Source: a virus
DNA: 25,029 nt
Reading direction: 5' to 3' (one strand)
Virus record (IMG/VR): IMGVR_UViG_3300021185_000768
Location: 1-25,029 of that record
The position numbers and the translations under genes were made by a program. The notes beneath the pieces are model-generated. The model did not search any database, had not been told where the DNA came from, and saw only the letters and a program-made list of their open reading frames with translations. Shown piece by piece: positions 1-7,602 of the stretch (positions are counted from its first letter, which is position 1; each line of letters opens with the position of its first letter).

Positions 1-960
1 CCAATCATGATAATCTGCAAGAGATAACGGTTTATGATCATCATATCCAGGCATCTGACCTACACTAGTTTTAATATTAATTATTTTCTTTTCATCTAGA
101 TCTACACTAGCATTTACAGTTTGATTGTTTTGTGATACTGACAAACCTTGATCTCTTTTTCCTGCAACAAAATCTGCTAATTTTTTACCACCGTATATTG
201 CGGCCAGTACACCTGCCACTGGTATACCATATTTTGCTATAATAGGACCTGCTTGTTTAAGGGAGTCTGGTGTAAAAGCATTTCCAACTTTACTGCCTAA
301 CCATTTAATTGCACCGGCTGTTGTATCTAATTCGCCATCATCTAAGGCATCAACTGCTATAGTTGTAGTTATAGGCCTTTTTGCACCTTGTTGTAAAACT
401 TTTCCTAGCAATCTTGCACCTACTAGATAAGGATTTTCTTTAAGTGCTTCTGTTTCTGTTACAATTTTGCCATCATCACAATTTTCACAACCTTTTGCAT
501 CACAGTCTGAGCAAAGTTCACATTTGCAATCTGACATATCTTTATCACATGCTGTGCAGTCGTCTTTAGTGTTTTCTTCTAAGCCTGATAGGCGTCTTAA
601 TAAATTTAGTTCTTCGTTCATATCAATCTCTTGTCTACGAGCAACGTCTATTTCTTCTCCTTTAGGTTTTAACTGCTTGTCAAATACTCTAAAGTCAAAA
701 GATAATAAACTATCTTGTGCTAATTCTTTTAATAGGTTTCTTAAATTATGATCTGCAAAATCTTCACTTGTTTGCAATGATATCTCTTTTTCCATGTCAT
801 CTATTCTAACTAAAATGTTAGGTTCATCTGATACGAATCGTGTACCTTCTTGTGGGTCAATAACTATTTTACCGTCCTTATCAAAAGTTTTAAGGTCAAA
901 ACCATGTCCTTTTAATAAGTTAAATACTTTTTCAGAAATATCTTTAAAATTTGTTGCCAT
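1..960 (-). CDS. Partial unknown phage protein with eight-cysteine cluster
   Basis: The reading frame is open from an ATG at 960 to the left edge of the window, so the C-terminus is missing; 320 residues are visible. I do not recognise the family. Residues 1-130 are acidic and mixed helix/strand in character. Residues 135-161 hold eight cysteines (C135, C138, C145, C147, C150, C153, C158, C161) in CxxC-like spacing, which suggests a zinc- or metal-binding knuckle. A hydrophobic Gly/Ala-rich stretch at about 238-258 could be a membrane-active or buried helix. The gene follows gp17 on the same strand and has its own late-promoter box exactly five bases before the ATG, so it is probably a late, virion- or assembly-related protein. 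The function is unknown. Confidence 0.8.
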   Translation of the reverse strand, partial: MATNFKDISEKVFNLLKGHGFDLKTFDKDGKIVIDPQEGTRFVSDEPNILVRIDDMEKEISLQTSEDFADHNLRNLLKELAQDSLLSFDFRVFDKQLKPKGEEIDVARRQEIDMNEELNLLRRLSGLEENTKDDCTACDKDMSDCKCELCSDCDAKGCENCDDGKIVTETEALKENPYLVGARLLGKVLQQGAKRPITTTIAVDALDDGELDTTAGAIKWLGSKVGNAFTPDSLKQAGPIIAKYGIPVAGVLAAIYGGKKLADFVAGKRDQGLSVSQNNQTVNASVDLDEKKIINIKTSVGQMPGYDDHKPLSLADYHDW

Positions 961-965
961 ACAAG

Positions 966-972
966 TATTTAT
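966..972 (-). promoter_or_regulatory. T4-type late promoter box, leaderless class (Cys-cluster gene)
   Basis: ATAAATA on the minus strand, followed by five bases (CTTGT) and then the ATG at 960. The box overlaps the TGA stop of the upstream terminase gene (972-974). By T4 late-promoter spacing the predicted transcript start falls on the A of the ATG. Confidence 0.75.
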
Positions 973-2567
973 CAGATTATGCCAATTGGCATCGGATCAT
1001 CGTAGTCATCATCGTCGCCACCAGTTGAATAAAGAGAGTCTACACCTAAACTATTATTAACTGCGTCATATACTTCATCTTCAAATGTACTTACATAGTC
1101 TATTACTCTAACAGCAATCATCATACTCATTACCAAGTCGTCTGAATCGCCTGGTCTAGCCGCGAAACTATTACCCTTAGCAACAAAATTTTTGAATTCT
1201 GATAAACATGCCTTACTATTAATAATAAGTTTGTCATTTTCAATTAGTCTTTTCATGTTTATACATGATTCTACTTTGACTTTATGTGTTGTATGGAAGC
1301 CACGTCTGCCTGTTTTACCTTGTATTCTTTTAGGTTCGTGTAGGAAATCACCAGGAAAAGCATCTTCTCCGGTGTCTCTGATCACCACAAGTGCGGCCTC
1401 GCCAATTGCATTGTTTTCAACTGTCCAATATATAGTATGAGCACCTTGTTCCTTTATAAAATGCATTACTTCTAACATGACCTTTATCTGCCCTTCTATA
1501 GGTGTTTTATTATGACACCATTCGCCTACTTGAATCATTGAGGGGAGTTCCACAATTTGTATGGCGGCATTGTCACCACCTGTTCCTGTACTTGGATCTA
1601 ATGTAACAACATAGATATTTTCTGGACTTGGGTATTTAAACCAACGTACATGACCCATTTTCATAATAGGATCGTTTCCTGTAAGTTCTAATAATTTTAA
1701 TTGGTTAATAAGTGTTTCATCATATATAACAAATTCACATTCGTGTTCACGTTTAAAACGTTCTGTACCTATTCTACCTCTTTCTTCTATTGCCCAATTG
1801 GCATCTCTATCTGGATGTTCGTCCCATTTTGCTAGTAAAGGTTTAAATCCATTTACACCTACTTCTTGCTCATTACCATGTTCATCAAACATTTTATTTG
1901 CAGAATTCCATATACTAGCAAATGTGTCCTCATCACTATTTGGCGTTGATGTAATTATACACTTACCACCTGTTGCTAGTGTAGGAGACAATGCTGTCCA
2001 AAACTCACTTGCTATTCTGGGCGGTACAAATGCAAACTCGTCTAAGTAAACTAACGTTAACGACATACCCCTACCAGTATTTTCTGTAGTTGTTGCACTA
2101 ACTATTCTACTTCCATTATCAAATGCCATAGAGCCTTTATTGTATTCTGTCACACCTGCTCTTATATGATCTGGTACACTTTCATACGCATATCTAATAC
2201 GTTGCATAATCTCAAAGGCACCAGCCGCCTTATGAGCCGCAACTAATATTGTGCTGTCAGGCTTAAACATAGCATACCACAACAAATATCCTGCCGCCAC
2301 AGTAGTTTTACCCATCTGTCTGCCCAGCATGTTTATACTATATCTAAAATTATTGTAGTTTTCTATTAGATCTAACTGATATGCAAAAGGGTCAAAGTCT
2401 ATACCACCTTTTGTAGGATGTTGAATTTTGACATGATTTGCCATAAAATACAGAGGTCCGTTCACAGGATCTGCACAATTCTTAAAATCTTGTAGGGAAT
2501 CTGGTGTATATGCGGTTTTACTATAGCCTTGTTTAACCAGACTGGTATCTGCTGTTCCTCTTGCCAT
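972..2567 (-). CDS. 17: Terminase large subunit (gp17-like packaging ATPase/nuclease)
   Basis: This is the DNA-packaging motor protein: an N-terminal ATPase drives DNA into the prohead and a C-terminal RNase H-fold nuclease cuts the concatemer. Walker A is GRQMGKTT (residues 82-89), matching the T4 gp17 form SRQLGKTT. Walker B is LVYLDE with D176/E177, and the coupling motif TSTPN is at 206-210. Nuclease acidic residues are visible as D324 (in TLDPSTGTGG), E384 (in VENNAIGE) and D476/D477 (in GDSDDLVMS). At 531 aa it is somewhat shorter than T4 gp17 (610 aa). The ATG at 2567 is fixed by a late-promoter box five bases upstream. Unlike T4, the small subunit is not adjacent; two unknown genes lie between. 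Confidence 0.97.
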   Translation of the reverse strand: MARGTADTSLVKQGYSKTAYTPDSLQDFKNCADPVNGPLYFMANHVKIQHPTKGGIDFDPFAYQLDLIENYNNFRYSINMLGRQMGKTTVAAGYLLWYAMFKPDSTILVAAHKAAGAFEIMQRIRYAYESVPDHIRAGVTEYNKGSMAFDNGSRIVSATTTENTGRGMSLTLVYLDEFAFVPPRIASEFWTALSPTLATGGKCIITSTPNSDEDTFASIWNSANKMFDEHGNEQEVGVNGFKPLLAKWDEHPDRDANWAIEERGRIGTERFKREHECEFVIYDETLINQLKLLELTGNDPIMKMGHVRWFKYPSPENIYVVTLDPSTGTGGDNAAIQIVELPSMIQVGEWCHNKTPIEGQIKVMLEVMHFIKEQGAHTIYWTVENNAIGEAALVVIRDTGEDAFPGDFLHEPKRIQGKTGRRGFHTTHKVKVESCINMKRLIENDKLIINSKACLSEFKNFVAKGNSFAARPGDSDDLVMSMMIAVRVIDYVSTFEDEVYDAVNNSLGVDSLYSTGGDDDDYDDPMPIGII

Positions 2568-2572
2568 AATAG

Positions 2573-2579
2573 TATTTAT
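2573..2579 (-). promoter_or_regulatory. T4-type late promoter box, leaderless class (gp17)
   Basis: ATAAATA on the minus strand, spacer CTATT (five bases), then the ATG of the terminase large subunit. It sits in the 24-base gap after the upstream gene. No Shine-Dalgarno sequence fits between box and start. Confidence 0.78.
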
Positions 2580-2591
2580 GTGGTAATGATG

Positions 2592-3428
2592 TTAAGAAAT
2601 GCTTTTTTTAAGTTTATCTTTTATATAATTAATTAAGATTTCTTTATCTGTTTCGTATGAAGGGTCTGTATCTGGGCTATCACAAGGAGATTTTTCTTCA
2701 TCGTCTTTGTGATCAGGTGATAATAAAACATCTTCTTGTTCTGGCTCATCATCATGTGCTGATGCTTCTTGATCATTATGCATATCTTTTGGTAAAGTAA
2801 GTCCTGCAAGTTTAAGCACATCTGCTAAATCCTGCATTGTATCGCCTGCCGCTTCAATACTTACTGAACCTTTATCAGTATTCTTGTGTTGTTTAAATTC
2901 TACTGAACCTTCTACTTCAGGTTCTGCACTAACAATACCGTATGCATCGCTCATTGCTTCTTTAATTAAAGGTCCTGTAATTGGTTGTTTTTCTTTACCA
3001 GTATATTTGTGGGGTACTTCAACACCGTTTCTTTTAAGTATAATTTTACTAGGATCTACTTTTCCCTGTGGAGACTTACTAAGAATTTCTTTATTAGTTT
3101 TTTGCTCTAGGCCTTGGATGTGTTTCCAAATTCTAACATCTGCACCTCTAATATCTTTATAACGTTGCGTCTGACCATTTACTGTAACTGAATATTCTGC
3201 TTCTTTAATAGAGTCGCCATCTTCATCTATAGACATTAACATTCTTTCGTATTCTTCTTCTGTTGCCCTTCTTGCCATATCAGCAACACCATACTTTCTA
3301 AACATTTTTTCAAATGCTATTGCTCGTAATTTATCTTCTTGCTTTAAAATAACATAATAGTCACGTGCCTTTGCCTCCTCTTCAGGAGAATAGGCCGCGT
3401 TTTCATTTACTATGTGATTTATTTTCAT
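2592..3428 (-). CDS. Unknown acidic protein upstream of terminase
   Basis: I do not recognise this 278-aa protein. The N-terminal 90 residues are charged and helical (many Glu, Arg, Lys). The middle (about 80-180) is mixed and contains a YKDIRGADVRIWKHI segment. Residues about 215-262 are a highly acidic, low-complexity stretch rich in Asp, Glu and Ser/Pro, which looks disordered, and a short basic helical tail follows. Its ATG overlaps the stop of the upstream gene by one base (TAATG), so translation is probably coupled. Its position between gp16-like and gp17 suggests a head, packaging or structural role, but no motif shows it. Confidence 0.85.
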   Translation of the reverse strand: MKINHIVNENAAYSPEEEAKARDYYVILKQEDKLRAIAFEKMFRKYGVADMARRATEEEYERMLMSIDEDGDSIKEAEYSVTVNGQTQRYKDIRGADVRIWKHIQGLEQKTNKEILSKSPQGKVDPSKIILKRNGVEVPHKYTGKEKQPITGPLIKEAMSDAYGIVSAEPEVEGSVEFKQHKNTDKGSVSIEAAGDTMQDLADVLKLAGLTLPKDMHNDQEASAHDDEPEQEDVLLSPDHKDDEEKSPCDSPDTDPSYETDKEILINYIKDKLKKSIS

Positions 3429-4126
3429 TATCTACTTCTAGAACCGTGTTGTGCAATATTATCAACTTGTTTGGCTTGTTCTGCACCTCTACCCATATTA
3501 GGTTGTCCTGTAAGTGTATCATACATAGGTCTTAAATTATCACCCATTAACTCGTCCTTACTAGGATAGTTGCGGAAATAGTCTGCACCTTTTTCTGCTT
3601 TAATTTTTTCTAATTCTTTTAAAAATGCTTCGTTGAATTCTTCACCAAATCCAAAATCTTTAGCATCTATTCCATCTTGGTGAGCTTCATAGTGTTCCAT
3701 ATTTTCATCGTTTAATAAAGCATCTTCTTCACTAACTTGCCTATCTTCATCATTAGCAAGTCTTTCTGCTTGAATATCTGCTTCAACACGTCTAGGCTCA
3801 TCTACACCATAACATAGAACTCTTTCGTGATCCATGCCTAAATTTACTGCTAACCATACTTCTAAAATTCTTTCGTTGACTGGGTATTTAAGTACAACAT
3901 CTGTACTACATACTTCTGAAGTAAAGTTGGCATTTTTTGCTCTTTGAAATTCTACTGGATTCTCTTGAATCGGAGCCCTTTTAAATGGAGATGCACTAAC
4001 AAAATTGTATTTTGCTAAACATTTTTCTATCATATCCATTTGTTCTGCACCACAGTCGTGTGCAAGTTTGACTCTATAAGCATATTCTTTATTAAATGAT
4101 TCTGCTATATAATTTTTTAATTCCAT
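3428..4126 (-). CDS. Unknown late protein, probably virion or assembly related
   Basis: This 232-aa protein has no motif I can name. The N-terminal 115 residues look globular, with a VLKYPVNERILEVWLAVNLG core segment. From about 115 the chain becomes acidic and helical, and the C-terminal 40 residues are Gly/Gln/Asn-rich and probably flexible. Upstream there is a GGAG Shine-Dalgarno nine bases from the ATG and a late-promoter box at 4149-4155, predicting a leader of about 17 nt. The next gene (2592-3428) starts within its stop codon, so the two are likely made together. The setting argues for late expression; the role is unknown. Confidence 0.85.
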   Translation of the reverse strand: MELKNYIAESFNKEYAYRVKLAHDCGAEQMDMIEKCLAKYNFVSASPFKRAPIQENPVEFQRAKNANFTSEVCSTDVVLKYPVNERILEVWLAVNLGMDHERVLCYGVDEPRRVEADIQAERLANDEDRQVSEEDALLNDENMEHYEAHQDGIDAKDFGFGEEFNEAFLKELEKIKAEKGADYFRNYPSKDELMGDNLRPMYDTLTGQPNMGRGAEQAKQVDNIAQHGSRSR

Positions 4127-4148
4127 ACTTAAACTCCGTTGATATACT

Positions 4149-4155
4149 TATTTAT
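4149..4155 (-). promoter_or_regulatory. T4-type late promoter box, leadered class
   Basis: ATAAATA on the minus strand, with its predicted start near 4143, then a 17-nt leader containing GGAG before the ATG at 4126. It forms a divergent pair with the plus-strand box at 4193-4199. Confidence 0.7.
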
Positions 4156-4192
4156 CATTTTTAATAAAATCACTTATCAAAAAAATAAAGTT

Positions 4193-4199
4193 ATAAATA
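4193..4199 (+). promoter_or_regulatory. T4-type late promoter box, leaderless class (40-aa gene)
   Basis: TATAAATA on the plus strand (perfect T4 late consensus), spacer ATAGT, then the ATG at 4205. The five-base spacing matches seven other genes in the window and fixes the start of the small gene. Confidence 0.78.
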
Positions 4200-4204
4200 A
4201 TAGT

Positions 4205-4327
4205 ATGGAAAAAATTAAAGTTAGAGAACCACAACATCCTCAAGAAGGCGAGTATACATTATGTAATTTAGGGGAACTTGCAGTATTTAGAAACGGCGAG
4301 TGGGTAAGACCTGAAAGATCTAACTAG
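4205..4327 (+). CDS. 40-residue stand-alone Gly/Trp module protein
   Basis: A longer frame opens at 4139, but the late box five bases before the ATG at 4205 identifies this as the true start, giving 40 residues. The chain has a GEYTLCNLGELAVFRNGEWV segment (residues 15-34). It has the same layout as the repeated module seen in the sheath, gp14 and gp15: Gly-x-aromatic, a turn, then hydrophobic-x-x-Gly-x-Trp. It therefore looks like a single free copy of that module. It lies alone on the plus strand, and its TAG stop overlaps the TAG stop of the convergent gp16-like gene within the palindrome CTAG. The function is unknown; a small decoration or accessory virion protein is one inference. Confidence 0.72.
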   Translation: MEKIKVREPQHPQEGEYTLCNLGELAVFRNGEWVRPERSN

Positions 4328-4803
4328 TCTTCTTTAGTATTAATAATTTTTAATAGTTCATTTCTATCAAAAACAGTTGCTTGAACTGACTCTGCTTCAG
4401 TACCCTTATTATCAAACTTATCTATTCTTGCTTTTTTAAGCATTAAATCTATTTGTTGTAGTTTTGCTTTTGTTTTAGCATCACTGGCATCTAAGGCTAT
4501 TTTTAACATATTACTTGCTTCTGCAAATACTTTACCAGCCGCCATATCGCTGACATTCATACCTAGATTCATAAGTTGCTCATAACTTTCTATAGCCTTT
4601 TTGGCTATATCATTCATTTCAACTTCGTGATCTTCTAATCCTTTTATTTCTTTAAATGCTAAATTTATCTTTTCACTTACACTTAAAGCACCTTGCACTT
4701 CTTCTATACTTTCTTTAGATTCTTCTACAGTAGGCAATGTTTCCTGTTGAGTAACTTCTTCAATAGGAGGCAGATTAAATTCTTCTTCTAGTTTCTTAGT
4801 CAT
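4324..4803 (-). CDS. 16: Terminase small subunit (gp16-like)
   Basis: The small terminase subunit recognises DNA and regulates the gp17 motor, acting as a ring of subunits. This protein is 159 aa (T4 gp16 is 164 aa). It has an acidic, disordered N-terminus with an EEEFNLPP segment, a central run of long helices (about 45-130) suited to the coiled-coil oligomer core, and the C-terminal segment FDRNELLKII near 145-155, which resembles the conserved DRN-x-LL tail of T4-like small terminases. Family assignment rests on these features and on length and context, not on a catalytic motif. The start is fixed by a late box five bases upstream. The gene stands apart from gp17, with two unknown genes between them. 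Confidence 0.72.
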   Translation of the reverse strand: MTKKLEEEFNLPPIEEVTQQETLPTVEESKESIEEVQGALSVSEKINLAFKEIKGLEDHEVEMNDIAKKAIESYEQLMNLGMNVSDMAAGKVFAEASNMLKIALDASDAKTKAKLQQIDLMLKKARIDKFDNKGTEAESVQATVFDRNELLKIINTKED

Positions 4804-4808
4804 ACTAC

Positions 4809-4815
4809 TATTTAT
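4809..4815 (-). promoter_or_regulatory. T4-type late promoter box, leaderless class (gp16-like)
   Basis: ATAAATA on the minus strand, spacer GTAGT, then the ATG at 4803. The TAA stop of the upstream gp4-like gene (4812-4814) lies inside the box. Confidence 0.77.
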
Positions 4816-5282
4816 TTGATTCTAGGCTTAGAAATTCTTTTTTTCGCCTTGCGAGGTTTCTTATTAGAAAATATTTGATCTTCATTTATAACTTTAAAAC
4901 GTATGCCTTTACGTTTACACCATTCTTGTGCGGCTGTCCATTTAGCGGCATTTATAACAGTTTGTAATTTTTGTCCTTGCGATCTAGCACTTTCCATTGT
5001 TGTTTGATTACGAGGTTTAATTTCTATTAACTCTACATGTGGAGTTTCATTTTTGTCAATATACTGTATCATAAAATCAGGAACATAATTTGTATAATTT
5101 CCTGATACTGGATTTCTATAAGGAATTTTTACATTTTCACTGGCCCATTTAGTAATGTTAGGATGTGCATCACACATTCGCATAAATGCTAATTCCCAAC
5201 TACTTCTATAGGTAGGATTTCTGTTACCAACAAATTTACCTTTGTTGACTACTTCGTATTTTCCTGTGGCGAATTTGCCCAT
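4812..5282 (-). CDS. 4: Head completion nuclease-fold protein (gp4-like)
   Basis: T4-like gp4 (also called gp50/65) acts late in head completion and has a TnsA/PD-(D/E)xK-like fold. The 156-aa length is close to T4 gp4 (150 aa). The family signature YRSSWELAF is at 25-33, followed by NVKIPYRNPVSGNY and YVPDF. A nuclease-type constellation is literally present: E30, P68-D69, and E87-I-K89 (PD...ExK), so catalysis is plausible. The C-terminus is strongly basic (KKPRKAKKRI, about 141-150), fitting DNA contact. It begins just after the stop of the preceding virion gene, with a weak AAGG Shine-Dalgarno sequence. Confidence 0.86.
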   Translation of the reverse strand: MGKFATGKYEVVNKGKFVGNRNPTYRSSWELAFMRMCDAHPNITKWASENVKIPYRNPVSGNYTNYVPDFMIQYIDKNETPHVELIEIKPRNQTTMESARSQGQKLQTVINAAKWTAAQEWCKRKGIRFKVINEDQIFSNKKPRKAKKRISKPRIK

Positions 5283-5283
5283 G

Positions 5284-5718
5284 TTAGGCCTTGATAAGTT
5301 TGGCGACTTTACTTCTAGAATTATCTAATGGCTCTTTTAAATCTACTTTATTACCTGCTGGTCGTATAGCATTCATGGCTTCAAATGCATCTACACTTAA
5401 TTTAAGAGTGTCTGCATTCATATCAAAGTATGCTGTAGGATCTACATTCTGAACTTTTGCTATTTGAATTAAAACTTTTGCCATTGCATTAGCATTAGAT
5501 TGACTGAATCCTATAGCAACTAGTTTAGTTTTAATTACATCTAATTTTTGAGGATCTATAGCAATTTCCTTAACCTTAGCCAATTCTGCTAATATTTCTG
5601 AACTTGCTTCTGGTAGGGGAAATTTAACACTAGCATTATCTAAATATGCTTCTAATTTACCTGCTGTAAATTTATAATTTATTTCACTACCAAATGTTTC
5701 GTATAATGATGAGCTCAT
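5284..5718 (-). CDS. Unknown small virion-type protein
   Basis: This 144-aa protein is mostly alpha-helical in composition after a short N-terminal strand region (about 1-35), with alternating Ala/Leu/Lys heptad-like segments at 40-110. I recognise no motif. Its ATG overlaps the TAA of the upstream baseplate-type gene by one base, and the Shine-Dalgarno GGAGG is formed by that gene's last Gly-Gly-Ser codons, so the two are tightly coupled. That coupling and the position between tail and head-completion genes suggest a structural or assembly role. No function is visible. Confidence 0.82.
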   Translation of the reverse strand: MSSSLYETFGSEINYKFTAGKLEAYLDNASVKFPLPEASSEILAELAKVKEIAIDPQKLDVIKTKLVAIGFSQSNANAMAKVLIQIAKVQNVDPTAYFDMNADTLKLSVDAFEAMNAIRPAGNKVDLKEPLDNSRSKVAKLIKA

Positions 5719-6809
5719 TAAGAACCTCCACTATCTTTTGGTGGCTTTGTGAAAGCATTTGCTATGCCACTAGTAACACTATCTATTAAATCGTTCTCTA
5801 CTTTATCTTTCCAGTCTCCGTATGTAGGTTTTACTCCTACTGCTGTAGATAAAGCATCACCTAAGAATCCACCTACTGTATCTCCTAAATTATCTGTTAA
5901 CCAATCACCTATAGGATCACTAGGACCTTTTAAAGGCTGTGCTGATCTAGGCCTTGTGCCTACACCAGGTATATTATTATTAGATTTATTACCTAAGAAT
6001 GCAAAGTCTGTTTCAACTTCTAGTGATATTGGTTTAAGATTTTCTTCGCCTGGAATAGTAAAGTCTCCAATGTCTTCAAATCTATCTAAGTCTACTTCTC
6101 CTAAATCAAAATTCACAATATCAAATGTAGTAAAGTTTTCGTAAACTAGATTTAAACTAAAGTCCATAAAATCACTAGATGAATAGTCTACAGTTTTTGG
6201 TGCAAAACTTTTTATCATAGGTTTCATTAAACTGTATTGTACGCCTTTTCCACCTGCATATAAAATATAATCTATTCGTTCAAAAAAGTTTTGATCTACT
6301 TGTAAATTAAGACCTGCTTCATTACTATTAAAATTAGAACCTGCTCCAAAATTACTTCCTGCTAATTCTTCTGACATTGAATTATAGAAATTAATATCTC
6401 TATCCCCAAAAGAGTTTTTATTTCTTGGGTCCATGTGTAAGTAAGAAAAATATTTCATTAATACAGTTAACCATTCATTATTCACTGTATCAAATACTGT
6501 GATATCTACAGGTGCATAAGTTACGCCTGTAGTAACATTTCTTTTCTTATTAAAATTGTTTTTTTCAACTATGTTGAAATCGACCGCAGGAAGTTGAGCA
6601 GTTCTTACCAAACTGCTCATACTTGTTTTAAATGTTAGATTCTCATTACCTAATAACTGTAACACGTTTCTGTTGAATATGAAATTTACATATCCCTGAA
6701 ACTGCTGTCTAGGAGGATTAACTTCAGGTCTAAACCTATAGTTATTCCTAAAGTCTCTAGCATAAAAATTGTCTACTGTATTTTTACCAGTAAAACGTGT
6801 ATATTTCAC
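5718..6809 (-). CDS. Tail-tube-fold baseplate protein (gp48/gp54-type candidate)
   Basis: The first 270 of 363 residues look like a tail-tube-type beta fold: a FQGYVNFIFNR opening, SLVRTAQLPAVDF near 66-78, and a YAPVDITVFDTVNNEWL strand-helix segment near 98-114, which resembles tube-protein segments of the form YxPxxxxxxxDxxNxxL. T4 uses two such proteins, gp54 (tube initiator) and gp48 (tube cap), at the base of the tube. The position right after gp19 also supports a tube or baseplate junction role. The last 90 residues are Gly/Pro/Asp-rich and look like a separate flexible extension. The start is GTG at 6809, supported by a GGAG Shine-Dalgarno eight bases upstream. I cannot tell which of gp48 or gp54 it replaces. 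Confidence 0.66.
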   Translation of the reverse strand: MKYTRFTGKNTVDNFYARDFRNNYRFRPEVNPPRQQFQGYVNFIFNRNVLQLLGNENLTFKTSMSSLVRTAQLPAVDFNIVEKNNFNKKRNVTTGVTYAPVDITVFDTVNNEWLTVLMKYFSYLHMDPRNKNSFGDRDINFYNSMSEELAGSNFGAGSNFNSNEAGLNLQVDQNFFERIDYILYAGGKGVQYSLMKPMIKSFAPKTVDYSSSDFMDFSLNLVYENFTTFDIVNFDLGEVDLDRFEDIGDFTIPGEENLKPISLEVETDFAFLGNKSNNNIPGVGTRPRSAQPLKGPSDPIGDWLTDNLGDTVGGFLGDALSTAVGVKPTYGDWKDKVENDLIDSVTSGIANAFTKPPKDSGGS

Positions 6810-6824
6810 TAGAGTACTCCGTTA

Positions 6825-7466
6825 TTATACTATAACGCCGCTATTATCTGCTAGTGTGTTATCATCAGGGAACGGATTACCCGCTTCAACTCTTCCATTA
6901 ACATCATTATCGCCTTGGAAGTGTGTTGCGTTATCATAACGTATCATCATAGTAACAGTCTGTTGATCGTTAGAACTATAGTCTGCTTCACTGTAATCTG
7001 ATTGTGTTAAGAAACACCCTTCTAGGAACCAAACTTCACTAGCACCTGCATTTACACCGTCTAATACTTCAATTTGCATATCAAATTTATAGTCGGAACC
7101 TGCGGCTGGTGTTGTTTGTTGGAAATGGTTAAGTTGTCTTTGTACCTGTGCACCTACTAACTTAGCAACCTTATTCTGTATATCATCCCTAATTGTTACA
7201 CTAATTGGGTCCCAACTGTGTTTACCTTGCAAATAAGTACGAGAGTTGTAACTATCAATAATTACTTCCTCATAATTAATTTTAGGTCTTACCACACTTT
7301 GAACATTCTGTGTCAGTGAAACAGTATTAGTTGAACCACCAAAGTTGTTTAGAAAACTTACACGGAATCTATACTTTAATTTAGGCATTAAGATGCCAGA
7401 AGTACCAGTTCCTGTAGGTACACCAAACTTACTTTTTGTTTCTGTTGTTGCTGATGATGTTGCCAT
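6825..7466 (-). CDS. 19: Tail tube protein (gp19-like)
   Basis: The major tube protein stacks as hexamers to form the inner tail conduit. At 213 aa it is longer than T4 gp19 (163 aa), with a Ser/Thr/Gly-rich N-terminal extension of about 27 residues and a flexible Asn/Asp-rich tail. The core matches tube proteins: KLKYRFRVSFLNNFGG (29-44), SVVRPKINYEEVIIDSYNSRTY, then GKHSWDPISVTIRDD, where the W-x-P-I-x-x-T-x-R-D pattern is characteristic. It follows the sheath gene, as in T4, but has its own late promoter (7506-7512), a 34-nt leader and a GGAG Shine-Dalgarno, and is separated from gp18 by a terminator. High expression is therefore expected. Confidence 0.93.
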   Translation of the reverse strand: MATSSATTETKSKFGVPTGTGTSGILMPKLKYRFRVSFLNNFGGSTNTVSLTQNVQSVVRPKINYEEVIIDSYNSRTYLQGKHSWDPISVTIRDDIQNKVAKLVGAQVQRQLNHFQQTTPAAGSDYKFDMQIEVLDGVNAGASEVWFLEGCFLTQSDYSEADYSSNDQQTVTMMIRYDNATHFQGDNDVNGRVEAGNPFPDDNTLADNSGVIV

Positions 7467-7505
7467 TTTTTACTCCATTTGTTCTTTATGAACTAATTAT
7501 ACGAA

Positions 7506-7512
7506 TATTTAT
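7506..7512 (-). promoter_or_regulatory. T4-type late promoter box, leadered class (gp19)
   Basis: ATAAATA on the minus strand, predicted start near 7500, then a leader of about 34 nt with GGAG just before the ATG at 7466. It lies directly after the terminator that follows gp18, so tube and sheath are separate transcription units. Confidence 0.75.
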
Positions 7513-7556
7513 CATCTTTGGGTCAATTTAATTAACTCTAGTTTTAATTATGACAC

Positions 7557-7582
7557 AAAAAAGGGCAGTAAAACCGCCCTTT
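7557..7582 (-). terminator. Intrinsic terminator after tail sheath gene
   Basis: Read on the minus strand, a 7-bp stem (AAAGGGC pairing with GCCCTTT) encloses a 9-base loop and is followed by a run of six T. It lies 20 bases past the gp18 stop and about 45 bases before the gp19 late promoter. It should end the sheath transcript or protect its 3' end. Confidence 0.85.
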
Positions 7583-7602
7583 AAATGTTTAAGTTGTTAA
7601 AC

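Noticed and set aside
467-1060. Two plus-strand frames of 94 and 88 codons at the left edge
   Set aside because: They lie opposite the Cys-cluster gene and the end of gp17, are Ser/Leu-rich with no ribosome site, and look like antisense shadows.
4139-4204. Longer 62-codon start for the small plus-strand gene
   Set aside because: The upstream 22 codons are A+T-rich intergenic sequence containing both divergent late boxes; the ATG at 4205 fits the five-base promoter rule.
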